Shown here: in pieces, positions 1 to 9,341 of the stretch
Layout of the letters: each line of letters opens with the position of its first letter
How positions within the stretch are numbered: the stretch's first letter is position 1
DNA from: an uncultured Acidimicrobiaceae bacterium
GTDB taxonomy: Bacteria > Actinomycetota > Acidimicrobiia > Acidimicrobiales > UBA10347
DNA: 64,000 nucleotides
Assembly: GCA_905182135.1 (NCBI GenBank)
Contig: CAJJAG010000006.1
Location: 248,001-312,000 of the forward strand
Reading direction: 5' to 3'
Notes under the pieces: model-generated
Seen by the model: the letters and a program-made list of their open reading frames with translations, nothing else
Database searches by the model: none
Told to the model about the DNA's origin: nothing
Translations under genes and position numbers: made by a program

Positions 1-1130
1 GTGGCATAGTCGGACAGGTAGCCGTTCCCGTCGAACATAGGGCTCGATATCGAGTACGACCGGCGGATCATTTTCAGCCATTTATCATCGAGGCCTGGAT
101 CGGTCGCGTCATCGATGCGCGATTCCCAAAAGCCCAGTCCGAGCGTGGCGTACTGTCCAGGAAGGTGCGATGTATCGCCATGATCGGGGCGAATCTTAAG
201 TCGCCACAGATCAGAGTGCGTTGGCTCAAACACTGTGATGGTGGCGTTGTAAAAGTGCTCGGCGAGTTCGTCAGCCAGCGTCGTGTCGCGGCTCCATGAC
301 CGCACGCCATACGGCTCGACAACAGCGTCAGGGAAACGGGCCGCAGCGACCGACGGCCAGAGGTCCGGACCGAACGCACCGTGCATGTCAATTTCTTCGG
401 CCTTACCCGAGAACAACCAGACTGCGTCGGACGCCTTGGCAGCATCGGTTACACCGAGAGACACCAGGTCAGCTGGGGCACGGCTGCTCGCAAAGACGAT
501 GTGGTCGAACTCAAGGTCCGGGGTTCGTCGATCGGCAAAGTACGCCATTGGGAACCCGTCGCGCTCGCCGATCGCGTTGGGGGTCGAACGGTAGAGCACC
601 GTTGCTCGGCGTTCGCGCTCAAGCGTGGCCAGCATCTCGCCGGCTACTGGTGACAGGCGAGCAGGGTCTAGGCCGTCGGCGGCGAGCACGACGTTGGCCC
701 CAGCGGCGGCAAGCTGGGCACTCACTTCGACCGCATGATCAGACACGCCGATAACCATCACATCTGCATCACCAACACTCGCTGGCAGATTATCAACGGT
801 TACTCGTTCGTTGGACGCAACCTCGATTGGTGGGGCCGATTCGTGCAGATAGGTTCGTTCGCCGATGATGACGGCGCGGGCTTTGCGGCGACGGCGATTA
901 CTTTGGACGATGACCATGCCATCGTCGTCAATATCGATCAGCGTGACCATTTCGCCATAACCGATACCAAGATCATTACGGCTAATGACCTCGGGCATCA
1001 GCACCGAGTCACCCCGATCCATAATGTGCACCCGCTTGACCCCGGCGCGAGCCGCCGCCTCGGCGACGGAGAGTCCGCCAGCGGTCGCTCCAATCACGAT
1101 CAGGTCATGGGTCGTGGTGTCTTCTGCCAT
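1..1130 (-). CDS. FAD/NAD(P)-binding domain fused to ferredoxin-NADP reductase (partial)
   Basis: The gene starts with ATG at 1128-1130, behind a GGGAGA ribosome site, and runs off the left edge; 376 codons are visible and all are open. Residues 9-40 form a Rossmann FAD-type start (DLIVIGATAGG) and residues 123-150 a second nucleotide-binding stretch, like a pyridine-nucleotide oxidoreductase. From about residue 296 the protein becomes a ferredoxin-NADP+ reductase: PGQYATLGLG (324-333) and the FAD-binding RRSYSISSP (356-364). The likely role is electron transfer between NADPH and ferredoxin, with the N-terminal part of unknown job. The C-terminal NADP domain lies outside the window. Family call is firm for the FNR part, moderate for the N-terminal part. 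Confidence 0.8.
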   Translation of the reverse strand, partial: MAEDTTTHDLIVIGATAGGLSVAEAAARAGVKRVHIMDRGDSVLMPEVISRNDLGIGYGEMVTLIDIDDDGMVIVQSNRRRRKARAVIIGERTYLHESAPPIEVASNERVTVDNLPASVGDADVMVIGVSDHAVEVSAQLAAAGANVVLAADGLDPARLSPVAGEMLATLERERRATVLYRSTPNAIGERDGFPMAYFADRRTPDLEFDHIVFASSRAPADLVSLGVTDAAKASDAVWLFSGKAEEIDMHGAFGPDLWPSVAAARFPDAVVEPYGVRSWSRDTTLADELAEHFYNATITVFEPTHSDLWRLKIRPDHGDTSHLPGQYATLGLGFWESRIDDATDPGLDDKWLKMIRRSYSISSPMFDGNGYLSDYA

Positions 1131-1497
1131 GGTCCAGTCTCCCACAAGCCACCCAGAGCGCTTCCATGCACAAGCTGAAAGAACAGCCAATCATTGCGCC
1201 TGCCGAAATTCTTAGCACCCTGGAGTGTCAAAAACTCATTAGCGAGATCCCAAAGAACAACGCCCAGTCCTGAGGTACGAAGTCGCCGTCGTCATCTGCC
1301 GTTACTCCGGGGAAGATCTTGGTGCACCGTGTTTTCACAGGTCGGCCCTAACGATCTTGGATCCCTTAGCGGACAGGGTTCAGCCACGAGCGCTGATCCG
1401 CTGCTACGCACACACTGCCTCCGTCAAATTTCCAACGGCCCTAGCAGTCAAGTCCGCTTGTCCCGCTCTCGACGGCCCAGCAAGCTAACCCGTTGCG
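1131..1497. other. intergenic, no gene seen
   Basis: This stretch lies between the start of the reductase and the stop of the aldose epimerase. Short open frames exist on both strands but none has a ribosome site together with recognisable protein sequence. The promoter of the reductase must be at its left end; no clear -35/-10 pair was found. Confidence 0.5.
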
Positions 1498-2466
1498 CTA
1501 GGCCGTGAAGGTGAAAGTAGTTGAGGCGTGATATTCCTCAACCGGGCGCACGATGCAGTCACCGAAGTCAGGGCGGTTTGGAGTGTCGGGAAGGCATTGA
1601 GTTTCAAGTGCGATCCCACGACACCCCGCATCTAGATGTTGCCCGGTATAGGTCTGCAAGCCGATCTGGTTTGTGGTCAAGTCGATGCGACGACCTGACT
1701 CGTGCCAGAGTGACGCGCTGATCATGGCCTTTTGATCCAACACGAAGCAATGGTCATAGCCTCCTGCGTCAACCACGTCAGCGAGCGAGCGTTTGTCGTT
1801 GCAGTTGAACCGAGTTCCGCTGACAGCCACCGGCGGACCTGGGACTGGGATGTTGTCTGCATCGACCTCAACATAGGTAGACGCGGCAACGGTGAGCTCG
1901 TGCCCGTCGAGCATGCCGTCGCCGGCCAGGTTCCAATACACATGATTGGTCATGTTCAGCGGGGTGGGCTCGTCGACAGTGGCCCGATAGTCAATCGACA
2001 GGCGATTGCCCGCAAGCTCGAACGTAGCGGAGGCTTTAACCTTGCCCGGGAAACCCATGTCGCCCGATTTGCTCGTATGGCGCATAATCACGCGACCGAT
2101 ATCTCCATCGGTTTCCGAGTCGGCAGCCCAGGCATAGGTGTTGAAGCCATCAGTCCCACCGTGGAGCTGATTCAGTCCTTCGTTCGGTTCGACTTCATAC
2201 TCAACGTCATCGAACGCAAACCGTGAGCCAGCAATCCGGTTGGCGTACCGGCCGACCGACGCACCGTGGTAGCCCGCTCCGTCGACTGCGCCAGGCGGAT
2301 AGCCGACGTTGATCTGCAGCTCCTGGTCATCTTCAAGTCGCAAGATCACGGACGCGAGGTGGGCCCCAAGGTCAGCGATCGTCACCGACATCAGATCCGA
2401 TGTCAGCTCGTATCCCATCGACTCGGCGCCCGGCCATAGCTCAACGCCAACCCGGCTGATATTCAT
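1498..2466 (-). CDS. galM: aldose 1-epimerase (galactose mutarotase)
   Basis: This 322-residue protein should interconvert the alpha and beta anomers of free hexoses in the cytoplasm. Family landmarks occur in order: GRYANRIAGSRF, the substrate loop NEGLNQLHGG, the segment TNHVYWNL with the catalytic histidine, GYDHCFVLD, and ALETQCLPDTPNRPDF with the catalytic glutamate. The frame is open further upstream, but the ATG at 2464-2466 was chosen because it gives the usual N-terminal length and follows a GGGGTG stretch. It is a stand-alone gene between wide gaps, with no sugar operon nearby. Family assignment is secure; the physiological sugar is not known. Confidence 0.88.
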   Translation of the reverse strand: MNISRVGVELWPGAESMGYELTSDLMSVTIADLGAHLASVILRLEDDQELQINVGYPPGAVDGAGYHGASVGRYANRIAGSRFAFDDVEYEVEPNEGLNQLHGGTDGFNTYAWAADSETDGDIGRVIMRHTSKSGDMGFPGKVKASATFELAGNRLSIDYRATVDEPTPLNMTNHVYWNLAGDGMLDGHELTVAASTYVEVDADNIPVPGPPVAVSGTRFNCNDKRSLADVVDAGGYDHCFVLDQKAMISASLWHESGRRIDLTTNQIGLQTYTGQHLDAGCRGIALETQCLPDTPNRPDFGDCIVRPVEEYHASTTFTFTA

Positions 2467-2757
2467 CGACACCCCGCGAACCCTATCCCCGAGGCTTCCT
2501 TCAGGCACGAGCCACATCTGGCGAACCCAACAGCCGCTTGGCCCACCCGGGCCTTGCACGTTAGTTATGTCGACGCGTGCTCTACTGAGCCAAAGCTATG
2601 ACACTCCACATTTTTGCATACTGAACAAGCCCGTGCGACGCCTTGCGAGCGCCACACGGCCAACTTGATCGGCTTGCCATCAGCCTCACTGCCTAGACCA
2701 AACGAGGGTCCGCCAGGTCAGGCCACGTTCCTAGTGAAATTGTCAGCGGCCCGGCAA

Positions 2758-4092
2758 CTAGGAGTTAATGGCGAGTTCGTCCAGGTAGTCGCCGTAGCGA
2801 ACCAGTGCTGCCGCTCGCCGAGTTGGAACGTGATCAATCGATGGGTCCGAAGGCCGGTAGCGCTTCAAGACCTGGCGAGCGACGGTTACCTTGTGGACCT
2901 CGTCAGGGCCATCATAAATACGAGCAGCGCGGGCAGCGCGGTACATCGATTCGAGCGGCAAGTCGGTCGTGTAGCCAAGCGATCCGTGAATCTGAATGGC
3001 ACGATCGATGACATCGTGAAGCACCTTGGCGCCCCAGAACTTGATGACGGCTATCTCGAGCCGAGCATCGCTGTAGGTCCCGCCAGCTTCGTGCAGCTTG
3101 TCCATCTTCCACGCCGCTTGCAGCGTGAGAAGCCGAGCAGCCTGACGATCCGCATACGACTGCGCAACCCAATCTTGGATCATCTGCTTATCGGCCAGAA
3201 TCGAACCCTTGGTATAGCGAGTTAACGCCCGCTCACACAGCAAGTCAAATGCTCGGCTTGATTGACCAAGCCAGCGCATTGCGTGATGGATACGGCCAGG
3301 GCCAAGGCGTTTCTGCGCAAGAGCGAAGCCTTGCCCGATACCAGCTTCGCCCCCCACCACGTTCTCAAACGGAACCCTGACCTCGTCATAGATAATCTCG
3401 GCGTGGCCGCCGGGCTCACCGGTCTTGTGATCGGGTTCGCCCATAGTGGGCACATCTCTCAGAATGTTTACGCCCGGCGTGTCTGTCGGTATCACAATCA
3501 TCGAGAAGGCCGAATACGGCGAGGCATCCTCGTCGAGGTTCGTCTTGACCATGACAATAAGAATGTCCGATACCGAGGCGTTGGACGAGAACCACTTATG
3601 ACCACTGACGACCCATTCATCGCCGTCACGCACCGCTTGGGTGGTGAGCAGTGTCGGATCGGCACCAGCCCCCGGCTCGGTCATCGAGAAACAGGACCGG
3701 ATCTGCTGGTTGAGCAGCGGCTCCATCCACTTCTTCTTCTGCTCTTCGGTACCGCCAAGTGACAACAGCTCAGCATTGCCTGAATCAGGGGCATTATTGC
3801 CAAAGATGCGTGGACCCAACGGCGATTGGCCAAGGATCTCATGCATCAGGCCGAGCTTGACCTGGCCGAAGCCGCCCCCGCCGAGCTCCGGTGGCAGGTG
3901 TGCTGCCCACAGGCCCTGCTCTTTCACTTGTTCTTTAAGCGGTGCAGTGATCTTGTCGTAAACAGCCCGACCCTCAGGGCTTCGGAACTCTGCAGCCAGC
4001 GTTTCGAGCGGGAAGACCTCTTCCTTCATGAACTCACGCATCCACGCAAGCTTCTTCTCAAATTCAGGTTCGGTCTCAAAATCCCAGGCCAT
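2758..4092 (-). CDS. acyl-CoA dehydrogenase family protein
   Basis: A 444-residue flavoenzyme that should introduce the alpha-beta double bond into an acyl-CoA and pass electrons to ETF. The N-terminal helical part, the FAD-contacting SCFSMTEPGAGADPT and the C-terminal helical bundle with RAIQIHGSLGYTTD are all visible. The terminal motif reads RIYDGPDEVHK where many members have IYEGTSE; this is typical of the ACAD10/11-like branch. The ATG is preceded by AAGGGAG. It stands alone, about 290 bp from the next gene, so the substrate cannot be deduced from context; the wider window holds ligases and hydratases of the same pathway type. Confidence 0.9.
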   Translation of the reverse strand: MAWDFETEPEFEKKLAWMREFMKEEVFPLETLAAEFRSPEGRAVYDKITAPLKEQVKEQGLWAAHLPPELGGGGFGQVKLGLMHEILGQSPLGPRIFGNNAPDSGNAELLSLGGTEEQKKKWMEPLLNQQIRSCFSMTEPGAGADPTLLTTQAVRDGDEWVVSGHKWFSSNASVSDILIVMVKTNLDEDASPYSAFSMIVIPTDTPGVNILRDVPTMGEPDHKTGEPGGHAEIIYDEVRVPFENVVGGEAGIGQGFALAQKRLGPGRIHHAMRWLGQSSRAFDLLCERALTRYTKGSILADKQMIQDWVAQSYADRQAARLLTLQAAWKMDKLHEAGGTYSDARLEIAVIKFWGAKVLHDVIDRAIQIHGSLGYTTDLPLESMYRAARAARIYDGPDEVHKVTVARQVLKRYRPSDPSIDHVPTRRAAALVRYGDYLDELAINS

Positions 4093-4167
4093 GCCGAGGT
4101 GCTCCCTTGTGTGCGTTCCCTTTGAAACTAGTTCACTGCGGCGGTGACTTGGTTAAGGCCACGTTGC

Positions 4168-4467
4168 TCAGGTGAGAACCCGGGCGAGCGCAGTTGCTGC
4201 CATCGCTACAACGATCACGCCGATGAACGGCACTTTTCGCCAAGTGGCAAAGAGCGCTGCAACGAGGCCCGCGACGCGAGCATCGAGCACAAGTTCGGTG
4301 TCACGCTCGAACGTCTGTAAAGCAATGAGCGCACAGAACAGGGCGGGTGGTACCAGCGAAACTGACCGTCGCAGCAGAGGCCGTTCTATGCGGGTGCCGA
4401 CCAGCACGCCAGCAAGCTTAAACCCATAGGCTCCGGCGGCCAGGACCAGGATTGCTGTCCAACTCAT
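4168..4467 (-). CDS. azlD: AzlD-type branched-chain amino acid exporter subunit
   Basis: A 99-residue membrane protein with about three hydrophobic segments and the family pattern of AzlD, the small partner of AzlC. The two together are thought to export branched-chain amino acids or analogues. Its ATG overlaps the stop of the azlC gene upstream (ATGA), so the two are translationally coupled. A charged loop with RRS follows the second hydrophobic stretch, as in the family. Function is inferred from the family; the exported substrate is not shown by the sequence. Confidence 0.82.
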   Translation of the reverse strand: MSWTAILVLAAGAYGFKLAGVLVGTRIERPLLRRSVSLVPPALFCALIALQTFERDTELVLDARVAGLVAALFATWRKVPFIGVIVVAMAATALARVLT

Positions 4468-5168
4468 GGCGTCCCTTCAACGGTTGAAACAGCAGAGTCA
4501 GTCGTCTTGATGGCAGCCGGCACGAGCAGCGCCGGGATAATCGCTAGCGCAGCGAGCAAGATCGGCGCTCCTGCTGGCGTGAACGGCACGACGACGATCG
4601 CAATCGAAGCACCAACGAGCCCGGCCACGCGGCCTGGTGCTGCTGATAGGTGCGGGCCAAGCAGCGCGACGAACGACGCGGGGAAGGCTGCATCGAGGCC
4701 ATACACATCGGGATCGCCAATGGCATCACCAACAAGGACACCGACAGCAGTACCCAGATTCCAGAAGAAAAACAGCGCTGCGCCTGTCCACCAGAATGCT
4801 TCAGTTGCCGCAACGTCATCATCTTGTGCGACCGACATGGCTGTCGTTTCATCAATCACCCAGTGAGCCCCGGGAATCCGCTTCCACCCATGTCGAGCCA
4901 GCCCTTCACTTAGGCGCATGCCATAGAGCGAGTTGCGAGCAGCGAGGAGGAGCGCTCCTGCCACTGCTGATAGAGGTGAGCCGCCGCTGCTGATCACACC
5001 CACTGCAGCGAACTGCGATGCACCGGTGAACACCAGCAGGGACATGGCCATGGCCTTCGCCAGCGATAACCCGCTAGTCGACGCGAGTAAGCCGAAGGTG
5101 ATAGCAACCAGACCCACCGCAGCACCGAGGGCAACCGAGTCTCGTCGGTGGGTAGAGGTGGTGGTCAT
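4464..5168 (-). CDS. azlC: AzlC family amino acid exporter, large subunit
   Basis: A 234-residue integral membrane protein. The AzlC signature is clear: the early GLVAITFGLLA segment, the FTGASQFAAVG motif and AARNSLYGMRLSE, followed by several transmembrane helices. The frame is open far upstream, but the ATG at 5166-5168 fits the family length and removes an implausible arginine-rich lead. No good ribosome site precedes it; a TAGCGT hexamer lies 10 nt before the ATG and could be the -10 of a nearly leaderless transcript. Stop overlaps the azlD start by 4 nt. Confidence 0.87.
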   Translation of the reverse strand: MTTTSTHRRDSVALGAAVGLVAITFGLLASTSGLSLAKAMAMSLLVFTGASQFAAVGVISSGGSPLSAVAGALLLAARNSLYGMRLSEGLARHGWKRIPGAHWVIDETTAMSVAQDDDVAATEAFWWTGAALFFFWNLGTAVGVLVGDAIGDPDVYGLDAAFPASFVALLGPHLSAAPGRVAGLVGASIAIVVVPFTPAGAPILLAALAIIPALLVPAAIKTTDSAVSTVEGTP

Positions 5169-5271
5169 CCGAGACGAAACGCTAGCGCGCAACTCATCTC
5201 GAGAGCCTGACCATTTAGAGCGCCCCCGGGCCACCCGAGATCCGCGGGAACCGCTGCACAAAAGAATCCGG

Positions 5272-5919
5272 CTATAAGCCGTCGCGCCATTCGTTGGGGT
5301 CTCGACCGAGTTCGGCAAAGCGACGTTCGATCCAGATCGGAACCTCCGGCATGTGGCCGGCTCGAGCTCGCTCAATTAGCTCACTGCCTTCGGCCCAGAC
5401 ATGGCACGTGTTCAGGTTCAGCTCGAAATGAGCGGGTCCGCTGTCGCCCTCACCGCCCGGGTCAAACGGTTTACCGCCTTCGTCGTAGCGGTCGTCCATA
5501 CGAACCGACCACATTGCCTGGACAACGACGGGCGCCATCGCCTGCAGCAATGCCGTGGTGTGGGTGCACGCTCGTGGCCCACCAAACAGCTCGCGGACCT
5601 TGCGATTGAAGCCGCGCGCAACACTGAGCCCCACGAGCTGACCGTAGTGTTCAATGACCGACGGGCAGGATTCGTTTGGGTGCGTGCGGAACTCGACCTG
5701 AGCGTCGGTGATCGTCAGGTCGGCCAGCGTTACCCGCAATACAACCAACATGTGATGAATCTCGAGCGGATCAGGATCACCCTCGATGTAGATGCCCGGT
5801 GGCTTTACGTCCCGTACCGATCCGACAACCACCATGTGGTCGTCGTCGCGGTACACCTTGGTGTCATAGCTACGGGTGTGCAGCAGCGTGAGCTCTTCGA
5901 GCGCAATCGTCATGGGCAT
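5272..5919 (-). CDS. DUF2889 family protein
   Basis: A 215-residue soluble protein of unknown function. The pattern fits DUF2889: an N-terminal half with H-x-M and D-x-x-V strands, then an L-F-G-G-P-R-A-C-T-H-T segment in which Cys and His are conserved, and a C-terminal tail ending in WIERRFAELGR. The ATG at 5917-5919 was chosen; another ATG lies two codons downstream and TTG/GTG codons upstream, so the exact start is uncertain. It is divergent from the Nudix gene, with only 48 bp between them. No function should be claimed. Confidence 0.72.
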   Translation of the reverse strand: MPMTIALEELTLLHTRSYDTKVYRDDDHMVVVGSVRDVKPPGIYIEGDPDPLEIHHMLVVLRVTLADLTITDAQVEFRTHPNESCPSVIEHYGQLVGLSVARGFNRKVRELFGGPRACTHTTALLQAMAPVVVQAMWSVRMDDRYDEGGKPFDPGGEGDSGPAHFELNLNTCHVWAEGSELIERARAGHMPEVPIWIERRFAELGRDPNEWRDGL

Positions 5920-5967
5920 CTTGTATCCGAGAAACGGGTGCCTCACCAACCTGGAATAAGGTACGAC

Positions 5968-6486
5968 ATGCGTTTCACCCCGGTCGTCGGCACGCTCGCC
6001 TACCTTCTTGACCCAACGACCGACCAGGTACTAATCATTCGCCGCAACGCTCGCCCCAACGATGATCATTTTGGCAAGGTCAACGGACTTGGTGGCAAGG
6101 TCGAAGTTGACGAGGACATCGTCTCGAGCGCTCGACGCGAAGTTCTTGAAGAGTCAGGACTCTCCGCTACAGATATGCAGCTACGAGGGACCGTCACCTT
6201 TAGCGATTTCGGCCCGAAACGTGAGCAGTGGCTCGTGTTCATCTTCCTGGTCACTGACTGGACTGGCCAGTGCATGACGGCAAACAACGAAGGCGAGCTT
6301 GAGTGGGTCGACCGCTCGGCGCTCCTCGAAGCATGCCAGGGCGGGCCTGCAGCAATTCAGTTACCTATGTGGCCGGGAGACAAGCACTTCTTGCCGTTTG
6401 TCTTCGACGACAACCAGAGCAGCTTTCACGGGACTATGCCCTACGACGGCGATTTTCCCGTCAGCTGGTCCTACGAGCGCGTCTGA
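5968..6486 (+). CDS. Nudix hydrolase, MTH1/8-oxo-dGTP diphosphatase type
   Basis: A 172-residue Nudix protein. The Nudix box fits GX5EX7REUXEEXGU exactly, beginning GGKVEVDED and ending REVLEESGL, so the metal-binding glutamates are present. The context RPNDDHFGKVNGLGGK resembles the MTH1/NUDT1 branch, which removes oxidised purine nucleotides from the dNTP pool; the real substrate is not proven. The frame is open more than 500 nt upstream, but that part is antisense to the DUF2889 gene; the ATG at 5968 starts right at the Nudix fold. Upstream lies TAAGGT, which can be read as a weak ribosome site or as a -10 element 5 nt before the start. Confidence 0.9.
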   Translation: MRFTPVVGTLAYLLDPTTDQVLIIRRNARPNDDHFGKVNGLGGKVEVDEDIVSSARREVLEESGLSATDMQLRGTVTFSDFGPKREQWLVFIFLVTDWTGQCMTANNEGELEWVDRSALLEACQGGPAAIQLPMWPGDKHFLPFVFDDNQSSFHGTMPYDGDFPVSWSYERV

Positions 6487-6533
6487 CTAGGCAACATCGC
6501 CGGTACGTACTCGCTAGGGACCCACGTTACATT

Positions 6534-7499
6534 TCAGGATTGGCCGAGGAAATCGGGCCAACTTCGCGATCGGCGAGGCCGTGACGGAAGGCCGAGCGCA
6601 TCGAGTTGCGCCTGCACCTCGAGCAGCTGATCAGACAACACAGCGATACGGCATGGTTGCCCGTTCGTTGGAGCGCCAGAACTGAAAGCATCGACCGTCA
6701 AGGCAAGCTCTGGGGAATACGGCGTGTCGATGTATAGCGGCATACCTGCGGTCTTCGACAACCGAAGACGACCGATGTCGCTCAACATCTTCAACGGCGT
6801 CGTGAGCCGGATCTTGGTGCCATGGACATAGTGCCACCTCACCGGGTATTCGACGACATTTAGACCCATTGCAAGGAGTCGCCGCAAGATCTCGACATCG
6901 AAGGCAAAGCCATCGATACCAGCGCTGGCGAATGCCACTCGTGCGGCAGGTGCATGGAACACCTTGGCTCCACACTGCGTGTCTCGAATAGACGTGCCAG
7001 CCGCGATCTGGACCACGTGGTTGAACGCTCGGCCCATGAGACCGCGGATCGCGGGAGCGCCCGTCACGTTTGAGCCGGGCGCGTGGCGTGAACCAAACAC
7101 GGCGGCCACGTTCGGGCCGAGCGCAGCGATCATCGGCGCTAACGCACTTAGATCGGTGGCGTTGTCGGCATCGATGAACGCGATCACGTCGCCGCGAGCT
7201 GCAGCAACACCGGTTCGCACAGCGGCCCCTTTGCCCTGATTTCGTGAGTGCTCAATCACAACGAGATATTTGGCCCATTCGCCAGCCCGCCGGGCCGCTG
7301 TCACCGTCTCGTCGGTACTACCATCGTCGACGACGATGATCTCGGTGCTCGACGAATTAACACGGTGCCGCAGCGCATCGAGAGCGACAGGAAGTCGGTA
7401 CGCCTCGTTATACGCAGGAATGATGATGCTCAACTTGATCGCCAGGTTGTTGCGCGACGGCCGAGCCACCATCAGCACCCGTTGGCTCGTTGACGTCAT
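6534..7499 (-). CDS. glycosyltransferase family 2, dolichyl-phosphate glucosyltransferase-like
   Basis: A 321-residue GT-A enzyme. It has the nucleotide-sugar motifs LSIIIPAYNEA, EIIVVDDGSTDETV and the DXD-type AFIDADNATD, and the acceptor-side segment RDTQCGAKVFH found in polyprenyl/dolichyl-phosphate hexosyltransferases. It probably moves a sugar from UDP- or GDP-sugar to a polyprenyl phosphate for cell-surface glycans. No long hydrophobic C-terminal helix is seen. The ATG at 7497-7499 gives MTSTS; a later ATG nine codons on is possible. The last 40 residues are unlike the family core. It stands alone. Confidence 0.84.
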   Translation of the reverse strand: MTSTSQRVLMVARPSRNNLAIKLSIIIPAYNEAYRLPVALDALRHRVNSSSTEIIVVDDGSTDETVTAARRAGEWAKYLVVIEHSRNQGKGAAVRTGVAAARGDVIAFIDADNATDLSALAPMIAALGPNVAAVFGSRHAPGSNVTGAPAIRGLMGRAFNHVVQIAAGTSIRDTQCGAKVFHAPAARVAFASAGIDGFAFDVEILRRLLAMGLNVVEYPVRWHYVHGTKIRLTTPLKMLSDIGRLRLSKTAGMPLYIDTPYSPELALTVDAFSSGAPTNGQPCRIAVLSDQLLEVQAQLDALGLPSRPRRSRSWPDFLGQS

Positions 7500-7556
7500 A
7501 CCGCCAGTCTGCCGCAAACGCCCAAGAACTAATAGGTATCTGGCACCGGTTCGTTA

Positions 7557-9188
7557 TTAAAAACAGCTAGCGAGCTGCGCCCCAACGGGTCCATTGTTCA
7601 ACAAAATTGCAAACTCGTCGGCGTCGATAGCTTTGCTAAATAAGAAGCCTTGGCCGCGGTCAATACCGATCTTGGTGAGGAAATCTGCCTGCCGGGATGT
7701 CTCAACCCCTTCGACAACAACGATCATGTTCGTACTTCGGGCGAACTCGGCCAGGCTGGTCACCAAGTTGCGCACTCGCCAGTCCGTCTCGATGCGTGCC
7801 ACGTAACTGCGGTCGATCTTGATCCCGTCGATCGGTAGATCACTCAACATTTGAAGCGAGGAGTAGCCCGCTCCGAAGTCATCAAGCATGATCTCGGCGC
7901 CGAGCTCGCGCAACCGATTCAGGATCGTGCGGACGCCGTCGAAATCATGAATGATGTCGGTCTCGGCGATCTCCAGCCGCATGCCGACGAATGGGCGGGC
8001 GATCTGATCTTCCTCATGCATTGCCAACAAGCTCGGAAGATGAGCAGCCGACACGTTCAAGGCAACCGGCAGGTTGCTGCCACTGAGCCGACGCCAAGCC
8101 CATACCTGACCTGCCATCTTGATCATGAGCTGTTCGAGCATGCCTGCACGCCGAGCTATATCGATGAACGAACTCGCTATCTCGACACCATTGTCGGTGC
8201 GCCAGCGAGCGAGCACCTCTGCGGCGATCACTTCGCCCGTGACCATGTCGACTTCGGGCTGAAACCAGGCTTCGATCTGGTCGTTGGCGAGTGCCTCGCG
8301 CAACGCCATTTCTGTGCGAACTCGAGCGTCACGTTTCGCGCGCAGGTCGGCATCAGCAAGCACTGCTTGTCCCCGGCCGCGCGCTTTCGCCTCATAAAGA
8401 GCAGCATCGGCGTGGCGATACAACTCGTCGGCGGTTTCACCTGCGACCGCGACCGCCATGCCAATGCTCGTTCCGATGCGGAGCTCCACACCATCGATCG
8501 TGAAAGGATCCACAAACATGGCGAGAAGACGATCTGCGACCGAACCCAGATGGTCAACCGACGTCAAACTTCGAAGCAGTACGACAAGTTCGTCGCCGCC
8601 AACACGGGCGAGAAGCATATTCTCGTCCGTAAGCGCACTTTTTATGCCTAGACCAACCGCCTTCAACAATTCATCACCCGCAGCATGGCCTAGTGAATCG
8701 TTGACAAATTTGAACCGATCGAGATCCATGAACAAAACACCGACGCCACCGGCCTGTCCACCACTCGCCACCAAGGCATTAGCGAGCTCGACCTGCAACA
8801 GCTCCCGGTTCGGGATCTGCATGAGCAGATCGTGGGTAGAGCGATAGCGCAGCTCTTCGTTCAAGGTTGTCACGTCCGATAGCCGACGCAATCGCCGCCA
8901 TAGCTCAGCAGAAACAGCACACGACACCAACGTCGCTGTCGTGGCAACAACAAGCACTAGTGGTGACCAGCTCTTGGATCCGAAAGCTAAGACGAACACC
9001 GGCAACGCAGCCATCACAAAGATTGCCGCCCGACGTATCGCTGCCAAGAGCCCCGTGCGCTTGACGTCGCTGTCGCTGGTGGAATTCGTGGAGCCGGCCT
9101 GTCGTCGATCGGCGAGTGCAGGCAGAGCAGTACATACCGGCGACCACAGAGCTGACTTAAGCAAAACTAGCCAGGACGGGTGTCGCAA
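7557..9188 (-). CDS. membrane GGDEF-EAL protein (c-di-GMP signalling)
   Basis: About 543 residues counted from a TTG at 9186-9188. Two hydrophobic segments (about 48-70 and 74-94) anchor it, followed by GGDEF (about 115-280) and EAL (about 295-535) domains. The cyclase loop reads GGDEL (197-201) and the phosphodiesterase motif EVL (324-326), both off-consensus. NVSAAH, EIAET, DDFGAGYSS, IKIDR and VVEGVE of the EAL active site are kept. No RxxD inhibition site precedes GGDEL. It likely controls c-di-GMP, more probably by hydrolysis. The start is poorly supported: no ATG or ribosome site lies in the first 50 codons. Confidence 0.83.
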   Translation of the reverse strand: MRHPSWLVLLKSALWSPVCTALPALADRRQAGSTNSTSDSDVKRTGLLAAIRRAAIFVMAALPVFVLAFGSKSWSPLVLVVATTATLVSCAVSAELWRRLRRLSDVTTLNEELRYRSTHDLLMQIPNRELLQVELANALVASGGQAGGVGVLFMDLDRFKFVNDSLGHAAGDELLKAVGLGIKSALTDENMLLARVGGDELVVLLRSLTSVDHLGSVADRLLAMFVDPFTIDGVELRIGTSIGMAVAVAGETADELYRHADAALYEAKARGRGQAVLADADLRAKRDARVRTEMALREALANDQIEAWFQPEVDMVTGEVIAAEVLARWRTDNGVEIASSFIDIARRAGMLEQLMIKMAGQVWAWRRLSGSNLPVALNVSAAHLPSLLAMHEEDQIARPFVGMRLEIAETDIIHDFDGVRTILNRLRELGAEIMLDDFGAGYSSLQMLSDLPIDGIKIDRSYVARIETDWRVRNLVTSLAEFARSTNMIVVVEGVETSRQADFLTKIGIDRGQGFLFSKAIDADEFAILLNNGPVGAQLASCF

Positions 9189-9341
9189 ATTGCGCGAAGC
9201 GCTAGAGAATTACCACACCATCTATTTGCACATTAGCCCCACTACCAACTTCAACACCGTTCTATTGGAACAGAACAGCTACAACACAGCGATCGAGTTA
9301 GTTATACCCATCTCACTGTACGCACTAGAGAGAACAAAATC

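Noticed and set aside
283..1178. Several plus-strand frames at the left end
   Set aside because: All are antisense to the FNR fusion, whose minus-strand frame is open for 376 codons with clear motifs.
5401..5967. Long plus-strand open frame leading into the Nudix gene
   Set aside because: It is antisense to the DUF2889 gene, which has family motifs; the Nudix fold starts at ATG 5968.
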